From: Rhodospirillales bacterium
GTDB taxonomy: Bacteria > Pseudomonadota > Alphaproteobacteria > Rhodospirillales > Defluviicoccaceae
Assembly (NCBI GenBank): GCA_016712375.1
Contig: JADJRE010000012.1
Span: forward strand, 92,786-156,785
DNA length: 64,000 nt
Direction: 5' to 3'
Under the pieces are notes generated by a model. That model was not told the DNA's origin and made no database searches. It worked only from the letters and a program-made list of their open reading frames with translations. This document shows positions 20,283-28,738 of the stretch, piece by piece. The position numbers and the translations under genes were made by a program. Numbering within the stretch: position 1 is the stretch's first letter; each line of letters opens with the position of its first letter.

Positions 20283-20687
20283 TTATACGGTTGCCTGCCG
20301 ACGCTCGCCGAGCCAGCCGCCGAGAACGCCGGCGGCGAACGGCACGAGGCCTCCGGCCAGCAGGCTGCCCAGCGAGAAGTTGCCGGAAATTACCAGCGCC
20401 AGGAGAACGGCGATCGCCGCCGACAGGCCGGGCTCGATAATTGTTCGGCCGGCCGATTTCAATCCGACAATGAAGCCGCCGATAAGAAACGCCAGAAAGT
20501 TGAGCACGGCGAGAAAGACCAGCTGACCACCGCTAAGCGCGACCTCATCGCCACTGGATGCGGATTGCAGATCAAGACTGAGCGTCAGGGCGGCGATAAT
20601 GCCGGCGCCGAGATTGAGCGCGATCATGATCAACACGCCGATGGCGATCCATTTCCAATCCAGATTCCTCGTCACCCATCCCTCCAT
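20283..20687 (-). CDS. Small integral membrane protein of unknown function
   Basis: A 134-residue protein from the ATG at 20687 (MEGWVTRNLDWKWIAIG) with about four hydrophobic segments (IAIGVLIMIALNLGAGIIAAL; LVFLAVLNFLAFLIGGFIVGL; LSAAIAVLLALVISGNFSL; LLAGGLVPFAAGVLGGWLG). The glycine-rich last helices resemble small TIGR04086-type membrane proteins, but I do not recognise a function. The frame is open to 20741, giving a possible longer start. It is divergent from the SLC13 permease, about 210 bp between starts. Confidence 0.6.
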   Translation of the reverse strand: MEGWVTRNLDWKWIAIGVLIMIALNLGAGIIAALTLSLDLQSASSGDEVALSGGQLVFLAVLNFLAFLIGGFIVGLKSAGRTIIEPGLSAAIAVLLALVISGNFSLGSLLAGGLVPFAAGVLGGWLGERRQATV

Positions 20688-20898
20688 CGCGTTAACGTCT
20701 TTTCCGAGTACCGGCCGCGTTGCATCAACAACTAGTAGCATTTATCAGCTTAGTTGAGTGGCCGCAATATCTCGCCTTTGCCAGAAGAGACCTCGAAAAA
20801 CGCGAGACTGACACCGGCAGAAACGACAATGCGATTGCGGCGCTTGACGCCGTTTCGTACGAGATGCGCTCGATCGTTTCCTTGAGGAGCCTGGCGGG

Positions 20899-22734
20899 AT
20901 GACCCTTAGCGGCTGGATCGTGGTCGGCATTCTTGCTTTGGCCGTCATTGCTTTCGCTAGCAATCGCGTGCGCGTCGACGGCGTCGGTCTCGGTGTTTTG
21001 CTGGCGCTAGCCGTCTCGGGCACCATCACCGCGGCTGAGGCCGTGGCCGGCTTCAGTGATTCCTCTGTGTTGATGATCGCTGGGCTATTCGTGGTCGGAG
21101 AGGCGCTGGTCGCCACCGGTGTCGCCGCCGCCCTAGGTTCCTGGCTGGCGAAGGTCGGCCAGGGAAGCGAAGCGCGGTTAATCGCGCTGCTGATGTTGGT
21201 GGTCAGCTCCATCGGTGCCTTCATGAGTTCGACCGGCATCGTCGCCATGTTCATCCCAGTGGTTCTGGGCCTGGTGGCGCAGACCGGTTCCAGCCGGTCG
21301 CGGCTGATGATGCCGCTATCGGTTGCGGCCTTGATCAGTGGTCTGATGACCTTGATCGCCACCGCTCCTAACCTGGTGGTCAGCGCCGCGCTCACCGAAC
21401 GCGGACTCGCACCGCTTGGTTTCTTCGAGTTGACGCCAATTGGCATCGCCATGCTGGCGATCGCCATCGTCTACATGGCGACGGTCGGCCGCAGGCTGCT
21501 CGACCGCCCGGAACCACGGTCGGAACACGCGGATGTCTCCGTGGAGGACCTGTTGTCTGCTTATGCCCTCATCGGCCGGTTTCGCGCCTTCCGCCTGGGA
21601 TCGCACTCGCGCCTGGCCGACCGGACCGTCGCCGAAGCGCAGTTACGCTCCCGCAGAGGTGTGACCTTGGTTGCAATCGTTCGCAAGCGCGGCAAGCAAT
21701 TAGGGGTTCTGCCGGTAACAACCGATGCCGTCATGCGGAGGGGCGACCTGATTGCGGTGACTGCCGACGCGGAAGCCCTCGAACGGTTTGCGGCGGCTGA
21801 AGACCTGCGAGAGCAGCCGATCGACGAGCGGATACGTGCCGCAGCCGTTCAAGATCTGGGCGTCGCGGAAGTAATGCTCGCGCCCAACGCGCCCCTGATT
21901 GGCAAGACATTGCGGGAGGCGGAGTTCCTCAGGCGCCGGGGACTGACCGTTCTCGCCATCAAACATCGCGGCCAGGTAGTGGAAGGCAACCTCATCGATA
22001 TCCGGCTCAACTTCGGCGACCTGATGCTCGTCGCTGGCGGCTGGCCGCTGATTGCGCGCTTGCAGGAGAATCCAGGCGAGTTCGTGGTGCTCCGCCTGCC
22101 GCAGGAGCTGAAATCCGTGGCGCCGGCGCGCACTAAAGCGCCTGTCGCCATCGCGATCCTGGCGGCGATGACGATGACGATGACGGTTGGCCTGCTGCCG
22201 AACGTCATCGCGGTGCTGCTGGCGGCCCTCGCCGTCATCGCCACCGGCTGCGTTCCCTCCAAGCACGCCTATCGCAGCATCGGCTGGCCGACGCTGGTGC
22301 TGATCGCCGGCATGCTGCCGATGGCGACAGCGCTGGAAAAGACCGGCGTGACGACAATCCTGGCGAGCGGCCTGACCCATCTGCTCGCGGATGTCGGGCC
22401 TTATGGCATGCTGAGCGTGCTTTTCCTGATCACCGCCTTAGTGGGCTTGTTTATCTCCAACACCGCCACAGCGGTGCTGATTGCGCCGATCGCCATCAGC
22501 GCTGCGCAGGCGCTGGGAGTGTCGACCCATGCTTTCGCGGTTACCGTCGCCATCGCCTCATCCTGCGCCTTCGTCACGCCGGTGGCGTCGCCGGTCAACA
22601 CGCTTGTCCTGGAGCCTGGCCGCTACGGCTTCAACGATTTCGTCAAGGTGGGCCTGCCGCTCCTGGTGCTGTCGATGATCGTCACCGTCGCGATGGTGGG
22701 GGTTCTTTACCCGATCTATCCAGGGCAGCGGTGA
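20899..22734 (+). CDS. SLC13-family permease with two TrkA-C (RCK_C) domains
   Basis: Inner-membrane transporter of 611 residues of the divalent-anion:Na+ symporter (SLC13/DASS) superfamily. N-terminal helices include SSVLMIAGLFVVGEALVATG and the hairpin GAFMSSTGIVAMFIP. A large cytoplasmic insert holds two RCK_C/TrkA-C modules (about 205-290 and 300-380; LADRTVAEAQLRSRRGVTLV and LIGKTLREAEFLRRRGLTVL). The C-terminal half repeats the transport motif with FISNTATAVLIAPIAISAA and CAFVTPVASPVNTLV. This layout is common in bacterial proteins annotated as sulfate, tungstate or dicarboxylate carriers; the substrate cannot be assigned. Intact, with GAGGAGCC just upstream. Confidence 0.85.
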   Translation: MTLSGWIVVGILALAVIAFASNRVRVDGVGLGVLLALAVSGTITAAEAVAGFSDSSVLMIAGLFVVGEALVATGVAAALGSWLAKVGQGSEARLIALLMLVVSSIGAFMSSTGIVAMFIPVVLGLVAQTGSSRSRLMMPLSVAALISGLMTLIATAPNLVVSAALTERGLAPLGFFELTPIGIAMLAIAIVYMATVGRRLLDRPEPRSEHADVSVEDLLSAYALIGRFRAFRLGSHSRLADRTVAEAQLRSRRGVTLVAIVRKRGKQLGVLPVTTDAVMRRGDLIAVTADAEALERFAAAEDLREQPIDERIRAAAVQDLGVAEVMLAPNAPLIGKTLREAEFLRRRGLTVLAIKHRGQVVEGNLIDIRLNFGDLMLVAGGWPLIARLQENPGEFVVLRLPQELKSVAPARTKAPVAIAILAAMTMTMTVGLLPNVIAVLLAALAVIATGCVPSKHAYRSIGWPTLVLIAGMLPMATALEKTGVTTILASGLTHLLADVGPYGMLSVLFLITALVGLFISNTATAVLIAPIAISAAQALGVSTHAFAVTVAIASSCAFVTPVASPVNTLVLEPGRYGFNDFVKVGLPLLVLSMIVTVAMVGVLYPIYPGQR

Positions 22735-23228
22735 GTGGAGGATCAGATACCCGTGGGTTGCGATAGGCCACTTCGAGGCTCCATTGCCAGTTGGAGCAAA
22801 ACGCGAATAGCCACTCCACACGTCAAATTATAGCCAGCAGCAAAGGTCGCCCGGTTATTGCAAAAGAAACTTAATCTCATCCTGGCTGCAGGTTAATCCC
22901 GTACTTGCTCGTCTTTTGGCACATCGTGCGAAAACAACAGATAGGCACAAGAAGGGATTGGAAGGCATTGACCGGGCCGTTGACACTAAGCCGCGAAGAC
23001 TTCTAGTATGCAAACAATCTGATGGATCGGGCGACGGGAAGCGCTTAGAGGGGTGAGCCGCCTTCACCGATACCGCAAACAGCGGAGTAGTCGGGTGTCG
23101 CAGGCATCCTCCAAGTGTTTTGTCGCAAGCACCGCGAAAATCCTCGATGGACAAACTCAACAAGTCGCCACGACATTGACGGTCGAGGCGTCGCCGGTAC
23201 ATTGCCGAGATCTTCTACGGAGAGGGCA
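22735..23228. other. Intergenic region ahead of the cbb3 oxidase operon
   Basis: About 490 bp without a supported gene. It contains a plausible promoter (listed separately). I searched by eye for the FNR/Anr palindrome TTGAT-N4-ATCAA that often controls ccoN and found none. Confidence 0.5.
22980..23009 (+). promoter_or_regulatory. Candidate sigma-70 promoter for ccoNOQP
   Basis: A perfect -35 hexamer TTGACA (22980-22985) is followed after 18 bp by TAGTAT (23004-23009), matching 4 of 6 bases of the -10 consensus. It lies about 220 bp ahead of ccoN, implying a long leader. No competing element is better placed. Confidence 0.45.
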
Positions 23229-24713
23229 ATGAGCGTAGCTATCGCAGCCGCCCCGTCGTTTCGTAGGACCGTTGCTTACGACGAAGCGGTTATTCAGAAA
23301 TTCACACTAGCCACCGTTTTCTGGGGCGTGGTGGGTTTCCTCGTCGGTGTCGTGATCGCTTGGCAGCTCGCGTTTCCGGTTCTTAACATGGACCTGGAGT
23401 GGACCACCTTCGGGCGGCTGCGTCCGGTACACACGTCGGCGGTCATCTTCGCCTTCGGCGGCAACGCGCTGCTTGCGACCTCCTTGTATGTGGTGCAGCG
23501 CACCTGTCGGGCTCCGCTGTTCGGCGGCCCCGCGCTGGCGAACTTCATCTTCTGGGGCTATCAGCTGTTCATCGTCCTGGCGGCTTCCGGCTACGTGCTC
23601 GGCATTACCCAGTCGAAAGAGTACGCCGAGCCGGAGTGGTACGTCGATCTGTGGCTGACGATCGTCTGGGTTGCCTATCTGGTGTGCTACGTCGGCACCA
23701 TCATGCGCCGGCAGGAGCCGCACATCTACGTCGCCAACTGGTTCTACCTGGCGTTCATCGTCACCGTCGCGATGCTGCACATCGTCAACAACCTGTCGAT
23801 CCCGGTATCGCTCGGCGGCACCAAGAGCTACGTGATCTGGGCAGGCGTCCAGGACGCTATGACCCAGTGGTGGTACGGCCACAACGCCGTCGGCTTCTTC
23901 CTCACCGCCGGCTTCCTTGGCATCATGTACTACTTCATCCCAAAGCAGGCGGGGCGGCCGGTTTATTCCTACCGGCTGTCGATCGTGCACTTCTGGACCC
24001 TGATCTTCCTCTATATCTGGGCGGGTCCACACCACCTGCACTACACCGCGCTGCCCGACTGGGCGCAAACGCTGGGCATGACGTTCTCGATCATGCTGTG
24101 GATGCCGTCGTGGGGCGGCATGATCAACGGCATCATGACGCTGTCGGGTGCGTGGGACAAACTGCGCACCGATCCGATCCTGCGCTTCATGGTGGCGTCG
24201 GTCGCCTTCTACGGCATGTCGACCTTTGAAGGTCCGCTGATGTCGATCAAGGCTGTCAACTCGCTCAGCCACTTTACCGATTGGACGATCGGCCATGTGC
24301 ATTCCGGCGCGCTCGGCTGGGTCGCCTTCGTCAGCTTCGGCGCCATCTACTTCCTGGTGCCGAAACTGTGGAAACGCGAACGTCTCTACAGCCTGCGCCT
24401 GGTCACCTACCACTTCTGGATCGCCACCATCGGCATCGTGCTATACATCACCGCGATGTGGATTTCGGGGATCATGCAGGGGTTGATGTGGCGAGCCTAT
24501 GACCAGCTGGGATTCCTGCAATACTCGTTCATCGAGACGGTGGAGGCGATGCATCCGTACTACGTCATCCGCGCCGGCGGCGGCACGCTGTTCCTGCTCG
24601 GGTCGCTGATCATGGTCTACAACGTCTGGAAGACCGTGCGCGGCGAACTGCGTAGCGAGGCGGCTTTTGTGCAGCCACAGCCGGTGCGTGTCGTCACCGG
24701 CGCCGCCGAGTAG
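23229..24713 (+). CDS. ccoN: Cytochrome cbb3 oxidase subunit I
   Basis: Catalytic heme b/b3-CuB subunit of the high-affinity terminal oxidase, reducing O2 to water in the inner membrane. The 494-residue protein carries the conserved histidines in RPVHTSAVIFAFGGN (low-spin heme), WWYGHNAVGFF (CuB), AGPHHLHYTALPDW (two adjacent CuB histidines) and GHVHSGALGWVAF (heme b3 and heme b). About 12 hydrophobic helices are visible. Start chosen at the ATG at 23229 (MSVAIAAAPSF) behind GAGAGGG; the longer open frame lacks a ribosome-binding site. First gene of ccoNOQP. Intact. Confidence 0.95.
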   Translation: MSVAIAAAPSFRRTVAYDEAVIQKFTLATVFWGVVGFLVGVVIAWQLAFPVLNMDLEWTTFGRLRPVHTSAVIFAFGGNALLATSLYVVQRTCRAPLFGGPALANFIFWGYQLFIVLAASGYVLGITQSKEYAEPEWYVDLWLTIVWVAYLVCYVGTIMRRQEPHIYVANWFYLAFIVTVAMLHIVNNLSIPVSLGGTKSYVIWAGVQDAMTQWWYGHNAVGFFLTAGFLGIMYYFIPKQAGRPVYSYRLSIVHFWTLIFLYIWAGPHHLHYTALPDWAQTLGMTFSIMLWMPSWGGMINGIMTLSGAWDKLRTDPILRFMVASVAFYGMSTFEGPLMSIKAVNSLSHFTDWTIGHVHSGALGWVAFVSFGAIYFLVPKLWKRERLYSLRLVTYHFWIATIGIVLYITAMWISGIMQGLMWRAYDQLGFLQYSFIETVEAMHPYYVIRAGGGTLFLLGSLIMVYNVWKTVRGELRSEAAFVQPQPVRVVTGAAE

Positions 24714-24725
24714 GAGGGCGCCATC

Positions 24726-25451
24726 ATGCGGCTCAGCCACGCGGTTTTTGAGAAAAACGTCATTATCCTGATCATCGGCATCCTGGTAACGGTGTCGGTA
24801 GGGGGTCTGGTCCAATTGGTGCCGCTGTTCACCATGGAACAAACCATCGAGAAGGTGGAAGGCGTACGGCCCTACTCCCCGCTGGAGCTTGCCGGCCGCA
24901 ACATTTACATCCGTGAAGGTTGCTACACCTGCCACAGTCAGATGGTGCGGCCGTTTCGCGACGAGGCGGAGCGCTATGGCCACTACAGTCTGGCCGCCGA
25001 GAGCATGTACGACCACCCGTTCCAGTGGGGTTCGAAACGCACCGGCCCGGATCTGGCGAGGGTTGGCGGCAAGTACTCCAACGACTGGCATGTCGCGCAT
25101 CTGATCAGTCCGCGAAGCGTCGTGCCGGAGTCGATCATGCCGCCCTACGCCTTCCTGGAGCAAAAGGACCTGGCTTAAGCCGACATCGCAGATCATATGC
25201 GGACGCTGCGGATCACCGGTGTGCCCTATACCGACGAGCAGATCGCCGATGCGACCAAGGATGTGACGGCGCAGGCCGGCGTAGGCGCCGATACCACCGG
25301 CGTCGAAAAGCGCTATCCAAAGGCAGTGATGGGCGATTTCGACGGCGATCCGGATCGCGTGACCGAGATGGATGCGATTGTCGCTTACCTGCAGATGCTG
25401 GGCACGTTGGTCGACTTCAAAGACTATCGCCCGTCGACGGATTTCCGGTAG
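24726..25451 (+). CDS. ccoO: Cytochrome cbb3 oxidase subunit II, with an internal in-frame stop
   Basis: Monoheme cytochrome c subunit carrying electrons to CcoN. An N-terminal anchor (NVIILIIGILVTVSVGGLV) precedes the heme site GCYTCHSQMVRPF, and a downstream methionine ligand lies in SIMPPYAF. A TAA at 25176-25178 stops translation after LEQKDLA. The same frame then continues as ADIADHMRTLRITGVPYTDE and ends normally at 25451. Relatives usually have a tyrosine or similar residue here, so TAC to TAA is a simple explanation. This differs from the other breaks: it is a substitution, not a shift. If real, the oxidase would lose its C-terminal ~90 residues but keep the heme site and Met ligand. 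Confidence 0.92.
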
Positions 25452-25486
25452 CGGCGGCCGAAGCCGGCCGAGACAAGGAGGACACG

Positions 25487-25660
25487 ATGGAACCCTCCGG
25501 AGTGTTGGCCTGGCTGCGTTCGCTGTGGCTGCTCTGGCTTATCGTGTTATTCGCGCTGGTCATCTGGTGGGAGTACCGGCCGAAGAACAAGAAGCGGTTT
25601 GAAGAAGACGCCCGCATCCCGTTTAAGGACGAGGGCGGAGGACAAGAAGATGGCAGGTAA
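25487..25660 (+). CDS. ccoQ: Cytochrome cbb3 oxidase small subunit
   Basis: A 57-residue protein with one transmembrane helix (LWLLWLIVLFALVIWWEY) and a charged tail (RPKNKKRFEEDARIPF), the usual form of CcoQ/FixQ, which stabilises the CcoN-CcoP contact. Preceded by AAGGAGGAC at a good distance. Its end overlaps ccoP by 11 bp, so the two are probably translationally coupled. Position between ccoO and ccoP confirms the call. Confidence 0.9.
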   Translation: MEPSGVLAWLRSLWLLWLIVLFALVIWWEYRPKNKKRFEEDARIPFKDEGGGQEDGR

Positions 25661-26510
25661 AGAACTAGACACGCTCACCGGCATAGAAACCACCGGGCAC
25701 GAGTGGGATGGCATCAAGGAACTGAACACACCGCTGCCAAAGTGGTGGCTGTGGGTTTTCTATGCGACGATTGTCTGGGGACTAGCGTACAGCATCGCCT
25801 ACCCGTCATGGCCCTGGTTGTCGGGCTACTTCAAGGGGATGCTCGGCTACTCTACCCGCGCCGAGTTCAGCGAGCGGATGGCGGCCTTTGATGCCAGCCG
25901 AGCCGGCTGGTACGACCGCATTGCTGCAACATCGCTGCAAGAAATTAACGACGATCCGCAGCTGCTGCCGATCGCGACGGCCGGCGGGAAAGTGATCTTC
26001 AGCAACAACTGCGCGCCATGCCACGGAACCGGTGCCACAGGCCGGCCGGGCGGCTTTCCAGCCCTGGTTGACGACGACTGGATCTGGGGCGGTACCGTCG
26101 ACGACATCTATACAACCATTCGGCACGGCATCCGCAATGGTGATCCGGACGCCCGTTTCTCGCAAATGCCGGCTTATGGCGCCGACGGTCTGCTGACGGC
26201 CGCACAGATCAATGCAGTCGCCGATCATGTGCTGGCGCTGTCCGGCCAAGGGCAAGATAATGCCGAGGGTGCCGCGATCTTTGCCGAGAATTGCGCCGCA
26301 TGCCACGGCGAGTTGGGCAAGGGCGAGCCGGCGCTGGGCGCTCCCAACCTCACCGATCAAATCTGGCTGTACGGAAGCGGTAAGCAAGCGATCGTCAGCC
26401 AGGTTACCAAGCCGCGGCTAGGGGTTATGCCGCCATGGAGCCCACGCCTGTCGGACGTCGAGATCAAGCAGGTGGCGACCTACGTGCATTCTCTTGGCGG
26501 CGGCCAATAG
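25650..26510 (+). CDS. ccoP: Cytochrome cbb3 oxidase diheme subunit
   Basis: Membrane-anchored diheme cytochrome c of 286 residues, entry point for electrons. The N-terminal FixP signature (GIKELNTPLPKWW, then a helix near residues 30-50) is followed by two class I cytochrome c domains. Their heme sites are CAPCH and CAACH, and methionine ligands lie in FSQMPAYG and LGVMPPWSP. Start at the ATG at 25650, whose ribosome-binding site lies inside ccoQ. Intact. Confidence 0.95.
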   Translation: MAGKELDTLTGIETTGHEWDGIKELNTPLPKWWLWVFYATIVWGLAYSIAYPSWPWLSGYFKGMLGYSTRAEFSERMAAFDASRAGWYDRIAATSLQEINDDPQLLPIATAGGKVIFSNNCAPCHGTGATGRPGGFPALVDDDWIWGGTVDDIYTTIRHGIRNGDPDARFSQMPAYGADGLLTAAQINAVADHVLALSGQGQDNAEGAAIFAENCAACHGELGKGEPALGAPNLTDQIWLYGSGKQAIVSQVTKPRLGVMPPWSPRLSDVEIKQVATYVHSLGGGQ

Positions 26511-26587
26511 AGCGAAGTACCCTGCCGTCGCAGTAGCGGCGGTCATCATCAAGGCGATGAAGCGAAAAGATCGCCGGGAAGCAACAG

Positions 26588-26622
26588 GGGGAGACGGGGC
26601 GGATCGACCGCCCTGCCTCCCC
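26588..26622 (+). terminator. Strong hairpin between ccoNOQP and ccoGHIS
   Basis: Arms GGGGAGACGGGGCGG (26588-26602) and CCGCCCTGCCTCCCC (26608-26622) pair over 15 positions with one mismatch and one G-U, around a 5-nt loop, then only TTT. Likely ends or dampens the ccoNOQP transcript so the assembly genes are made in smaller amounts. The short T-tract makes it an imperfect terminator. Confidence 0.5.
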
Positions 26623-26642
26623 TTTCGCGTAGCGGCAGCGGC

Positions 26643-28304
26643 ATGGCAGCGAAGTGGCCGCCGCGCAAACGGACGGGACGGATGACGATGGCGAGCGCCG
26701 AGAGGGCCGTGGCCGACACTATAGAAATGGGCGGCGCTTCCAGTGCACCGCAAAAGCCGGCTGGCGACCCAGAACCGGCGAAGCAAGAGCTTTTTGCCGA
26801 CCGCATCAAGGTTTATCCGCGGTCGATCCAGGGATACTGGCGGCGGATCAAATGGTGGGTGGTCGCCGTCTTGCTCGGCCTCTACTACCTCGCACCCTGG
26901 ATCCGCTGGGACCGTGGCCCGGGCGCCCCCGATCAGGCGCTACTGCTCGACATGCCCGGTCGCCGCGCTTACTTCTTCGGCCTCGAGATCTGGCCGCAGG
27001 AGATTTATTACCTCACCGGTTTGCTCATCCTGGGCGCTATTGGTCTTTTTCTCGTAACTGCTTGGGCAGGACGCGTCTGGTGCGGCTTCACCTGCCCGCA
27101 AACGGTTTGGACCGACCTCTTCATGTGGGTGGAGCGCAAGATCGAGGGCGATCGCAATGCCCGCATCCGCCTCGACAAGGCTCCGTTCAGCCTCGACAAG
27201 GCGAGGAAGAAGATACTTAAGCACGGCACCTGGCTGTTGATTGCGCTTGCCACCGGCGGCGCCTGGATCATGTATTTCTACGACGCGCCGACGCTGGTGC
27301 TCGACATTCTCCATGGCGACGTGTCGACCACGGTGGTTGCCTTCATTGCGCTGTTCACCGGCACCACCTACCTGCTCGCCGGCTGGGCGCGCGAACAGGT
27401 GTGCATCTACATGTGCCCCTGGCCGCGCTTCCAGGGAGCGATGTTCGACGAAGACTCGCTGATCGTAACGTACGAGGAGTGGCGCGGCGAACCGCGCGGC
27501 GGTGCGCGCAAGCGCCAATCCTTCGACGGCCGTGGCCACTGCGTCGATTGTGGCATGTGCTGGCAGGTCTGCCCGACCGGGGTCGACATCCGCAAAGGCC
27601 AGCAGATGGCCTGCATCGGTTGCGGCCTGTGCATCGACGCCTGCAACAGCGTGATGCCGCGCTTTGGTCTGCCGCCCGAACTGATCACCTATGATTCGAT
27701 AGCCAATCAGGTCGCTCGCTCACGCGGTGAAAAGACCCGCATCCGCCTCATCCGGCCTCGGACGATCGCCTACATGGGGGTGCTGGCGATTGTGGCCGGG
27801 GTGATGGTTTTCAGCCTGTCCACCCGCTCCCGCCTGGAGGTTAATGTCATTCCCGACCGACAGCCGCTCTATGTCAAGCTGGCCGACGGTTCGATCCGCA
27901 ACGGGTACACCTTCAAAATTCTCAACATGCAGCGCGAACCCAAAGCTTACTTGCTTGCCACGGACGGATTGATCGGTGCCGAAATCAGTGTGCTCGGCCG
28001 GCACCAGGACAGCGGCCCCTACATCGAACTGCACGTCGGCCCGGACGAAATCGGCACTTTCAAGCTGTTCGTCAAAGCGCCTGCCGAAAGCTTGTCCGGA
28101 AAGCTGACCAATTTCGGCTTCTATCTGATCGACCAGGGACGCGGGAGAGCATTCAGTACGGCCGTGTTCAATGGCCCGGCGCCCCGCGCGAGCATGCCCC
28201 GTGTTTGGCGGCTCCGGGAGCTAAGGCGATGGGGCGACAGCGAGCCGACGGCTGGTGGTATCCCTGGATCTTCGTCGCGGGCATGCTGGTGGTTATTGCT
28301 GTGA
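26643..28304 (+). CDS. ccoG: Cbb3 oxidase assembly ferredoxin-like protein
   Basis: Polytopic membrane protein with two ferredoxin-type 4Fe-4S sites, linked in other species to copper reduction during cbb3 assembly. Visible parts: SIQGYWRRIKWWVV near the first helix, AGRVWCGFTCPQTVWTDLF, VCIYMCPWPRFQ, and the cluster motifs CVDCGMCWQVCPTG and CIGCGLCIDAC. An Ig-like periplasmic C-terminal domain follows a last helix near residue 385. Relatives end soon after this domain; here the frame runs about 45 residues on (from ASMPRVWRL) and overlaps ccoH by 76 bp, so a one-base shift near 28180-28200 is suspected. An alternative start is the ATG at 26685-26691. Confidence 0.9.
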   Translation: MAAKWPPRKRTGRMTMASAERAVADTIEMGGASSAPQKPAGDPEPAKQELFADRIKVYPRSIQGYWRRIKWWVVAVLLGLYYLAPWIRWDRGPGAPDQALLLDMPGRRAYFFGLEIWPQEIYYLTGLLILGAIGLFLVTAWAGRVWCGFTCPQTVWTDLFMWVERKIEGDRNARIRLDKAPFSLDKARKKILKHGTWLLIALATGGAWIMYFYDAPTLVLDILHGDVSTTVVAFIALFTGTTYLLAGWAREQVCIYMCPWPRFQGAMFDEDSLIVTYEEWRGEPRGGARKRQSFDGRGHCVDCGMCWQVCPTGVDIRKGQQMACIGCGLCIDACNSVMPRFGLPPELITYDSIANQVARSRGEKTRIRLIRPRTIAYMGVLAIVAGVMVFSLSTRSRLEVNVIPDRQPLYVKLADGSIRNGYTFKILNMQREPKAYLLATDGLIGAEISVLGRHQDSGPYIELHVGPDEIGTFKLFVKAPAESLSGKLTNFGFYLIDQGRGRAFSTAVFNGPAPRASMPRVWRLRELRRWGDSEPTAGGIPGSSSRACWWLLL

Positions 28305-28738
28305 ACGTTGTGCTCGTGATGTATGCAATCGATACCTTCCCGGGTCTGGATACCGAGGACGCCTACCAGAAGGGTATTGCCTACAACGAAACGCTGGCGG
28401 CATCGCGAGCGCAGGAAGCCCGCGGCTGGCGCGTCAACGTCCAATTTTCCCCCAAGCCGGCGATGTCTCCTGATGCCGCGGGCGCTGTGCATCGCGGCGA
28501 ACTCGTCGTCACCCTGTTGGACAACGCGGGTGAACCATTGCGAGGACTCGACGTCACGGCGGCACTGGTTCGACCGACGAACAGCGGCTTTGACACCAAG
28601 CTCGCGCTGGAGCCGCAAGGCCTTGGTGAGTATCGGGCAGAGGCTGCATTGCCCCTCCCCGGACAGTGGGATGTTCGTGTCTCGGCGCGGCACGGCGAAG
28701 ACAGTTTCTTCGCAACACGGCGGATCATCGTGCGATGA
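28229..28738 (+). CDS. ccoH: Cbb3 oxidase assembly protein FixH
   Basis: A 169-residue single-span membrane protein with the FixH signature DGWWYPWIFVAGM, a helix, then GLDTEDAYQKGIAYNETLAA and a beta-rich periplasmic domain ending GQWDVRVSARHGEDSF. FixH/CcoH helps cbb3 maturation in the inner membrane. The stop overlaps the ccoI start as ATGA (28735-28738), implying coupled translation. A GTG-type start 24 bp upstream is possible. Intact. Confidence 0.9.
   Translation: MGRQRADGWWYPWIFVAGMLVVIAVNVVLVMYAIDTFPGLDTEDAYQKGIAYNETLAASRAQEARGWRVNVQFSPKPAMSPDAAGAVHRGELVVTLLDNAGEPLRGLDVTAALVRPTNSGFDTKLALEPQGLGEYRAEAALPLPGQWDVRVSARHGEDSFFATRRIIVR

Noticed and set aside
20720..20902. 60-residue plus-strand frame just before the SLC13 permease
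   Set aside because: No family similarity or ribosome-binding site; it merely overlaps the permease start by ATGA-like chance.
22735..23228. FNR/Anr box for the cbb3 operon
   Set aside because: No TTGAT-N4-ATCAA palindrome or close variant is visible.
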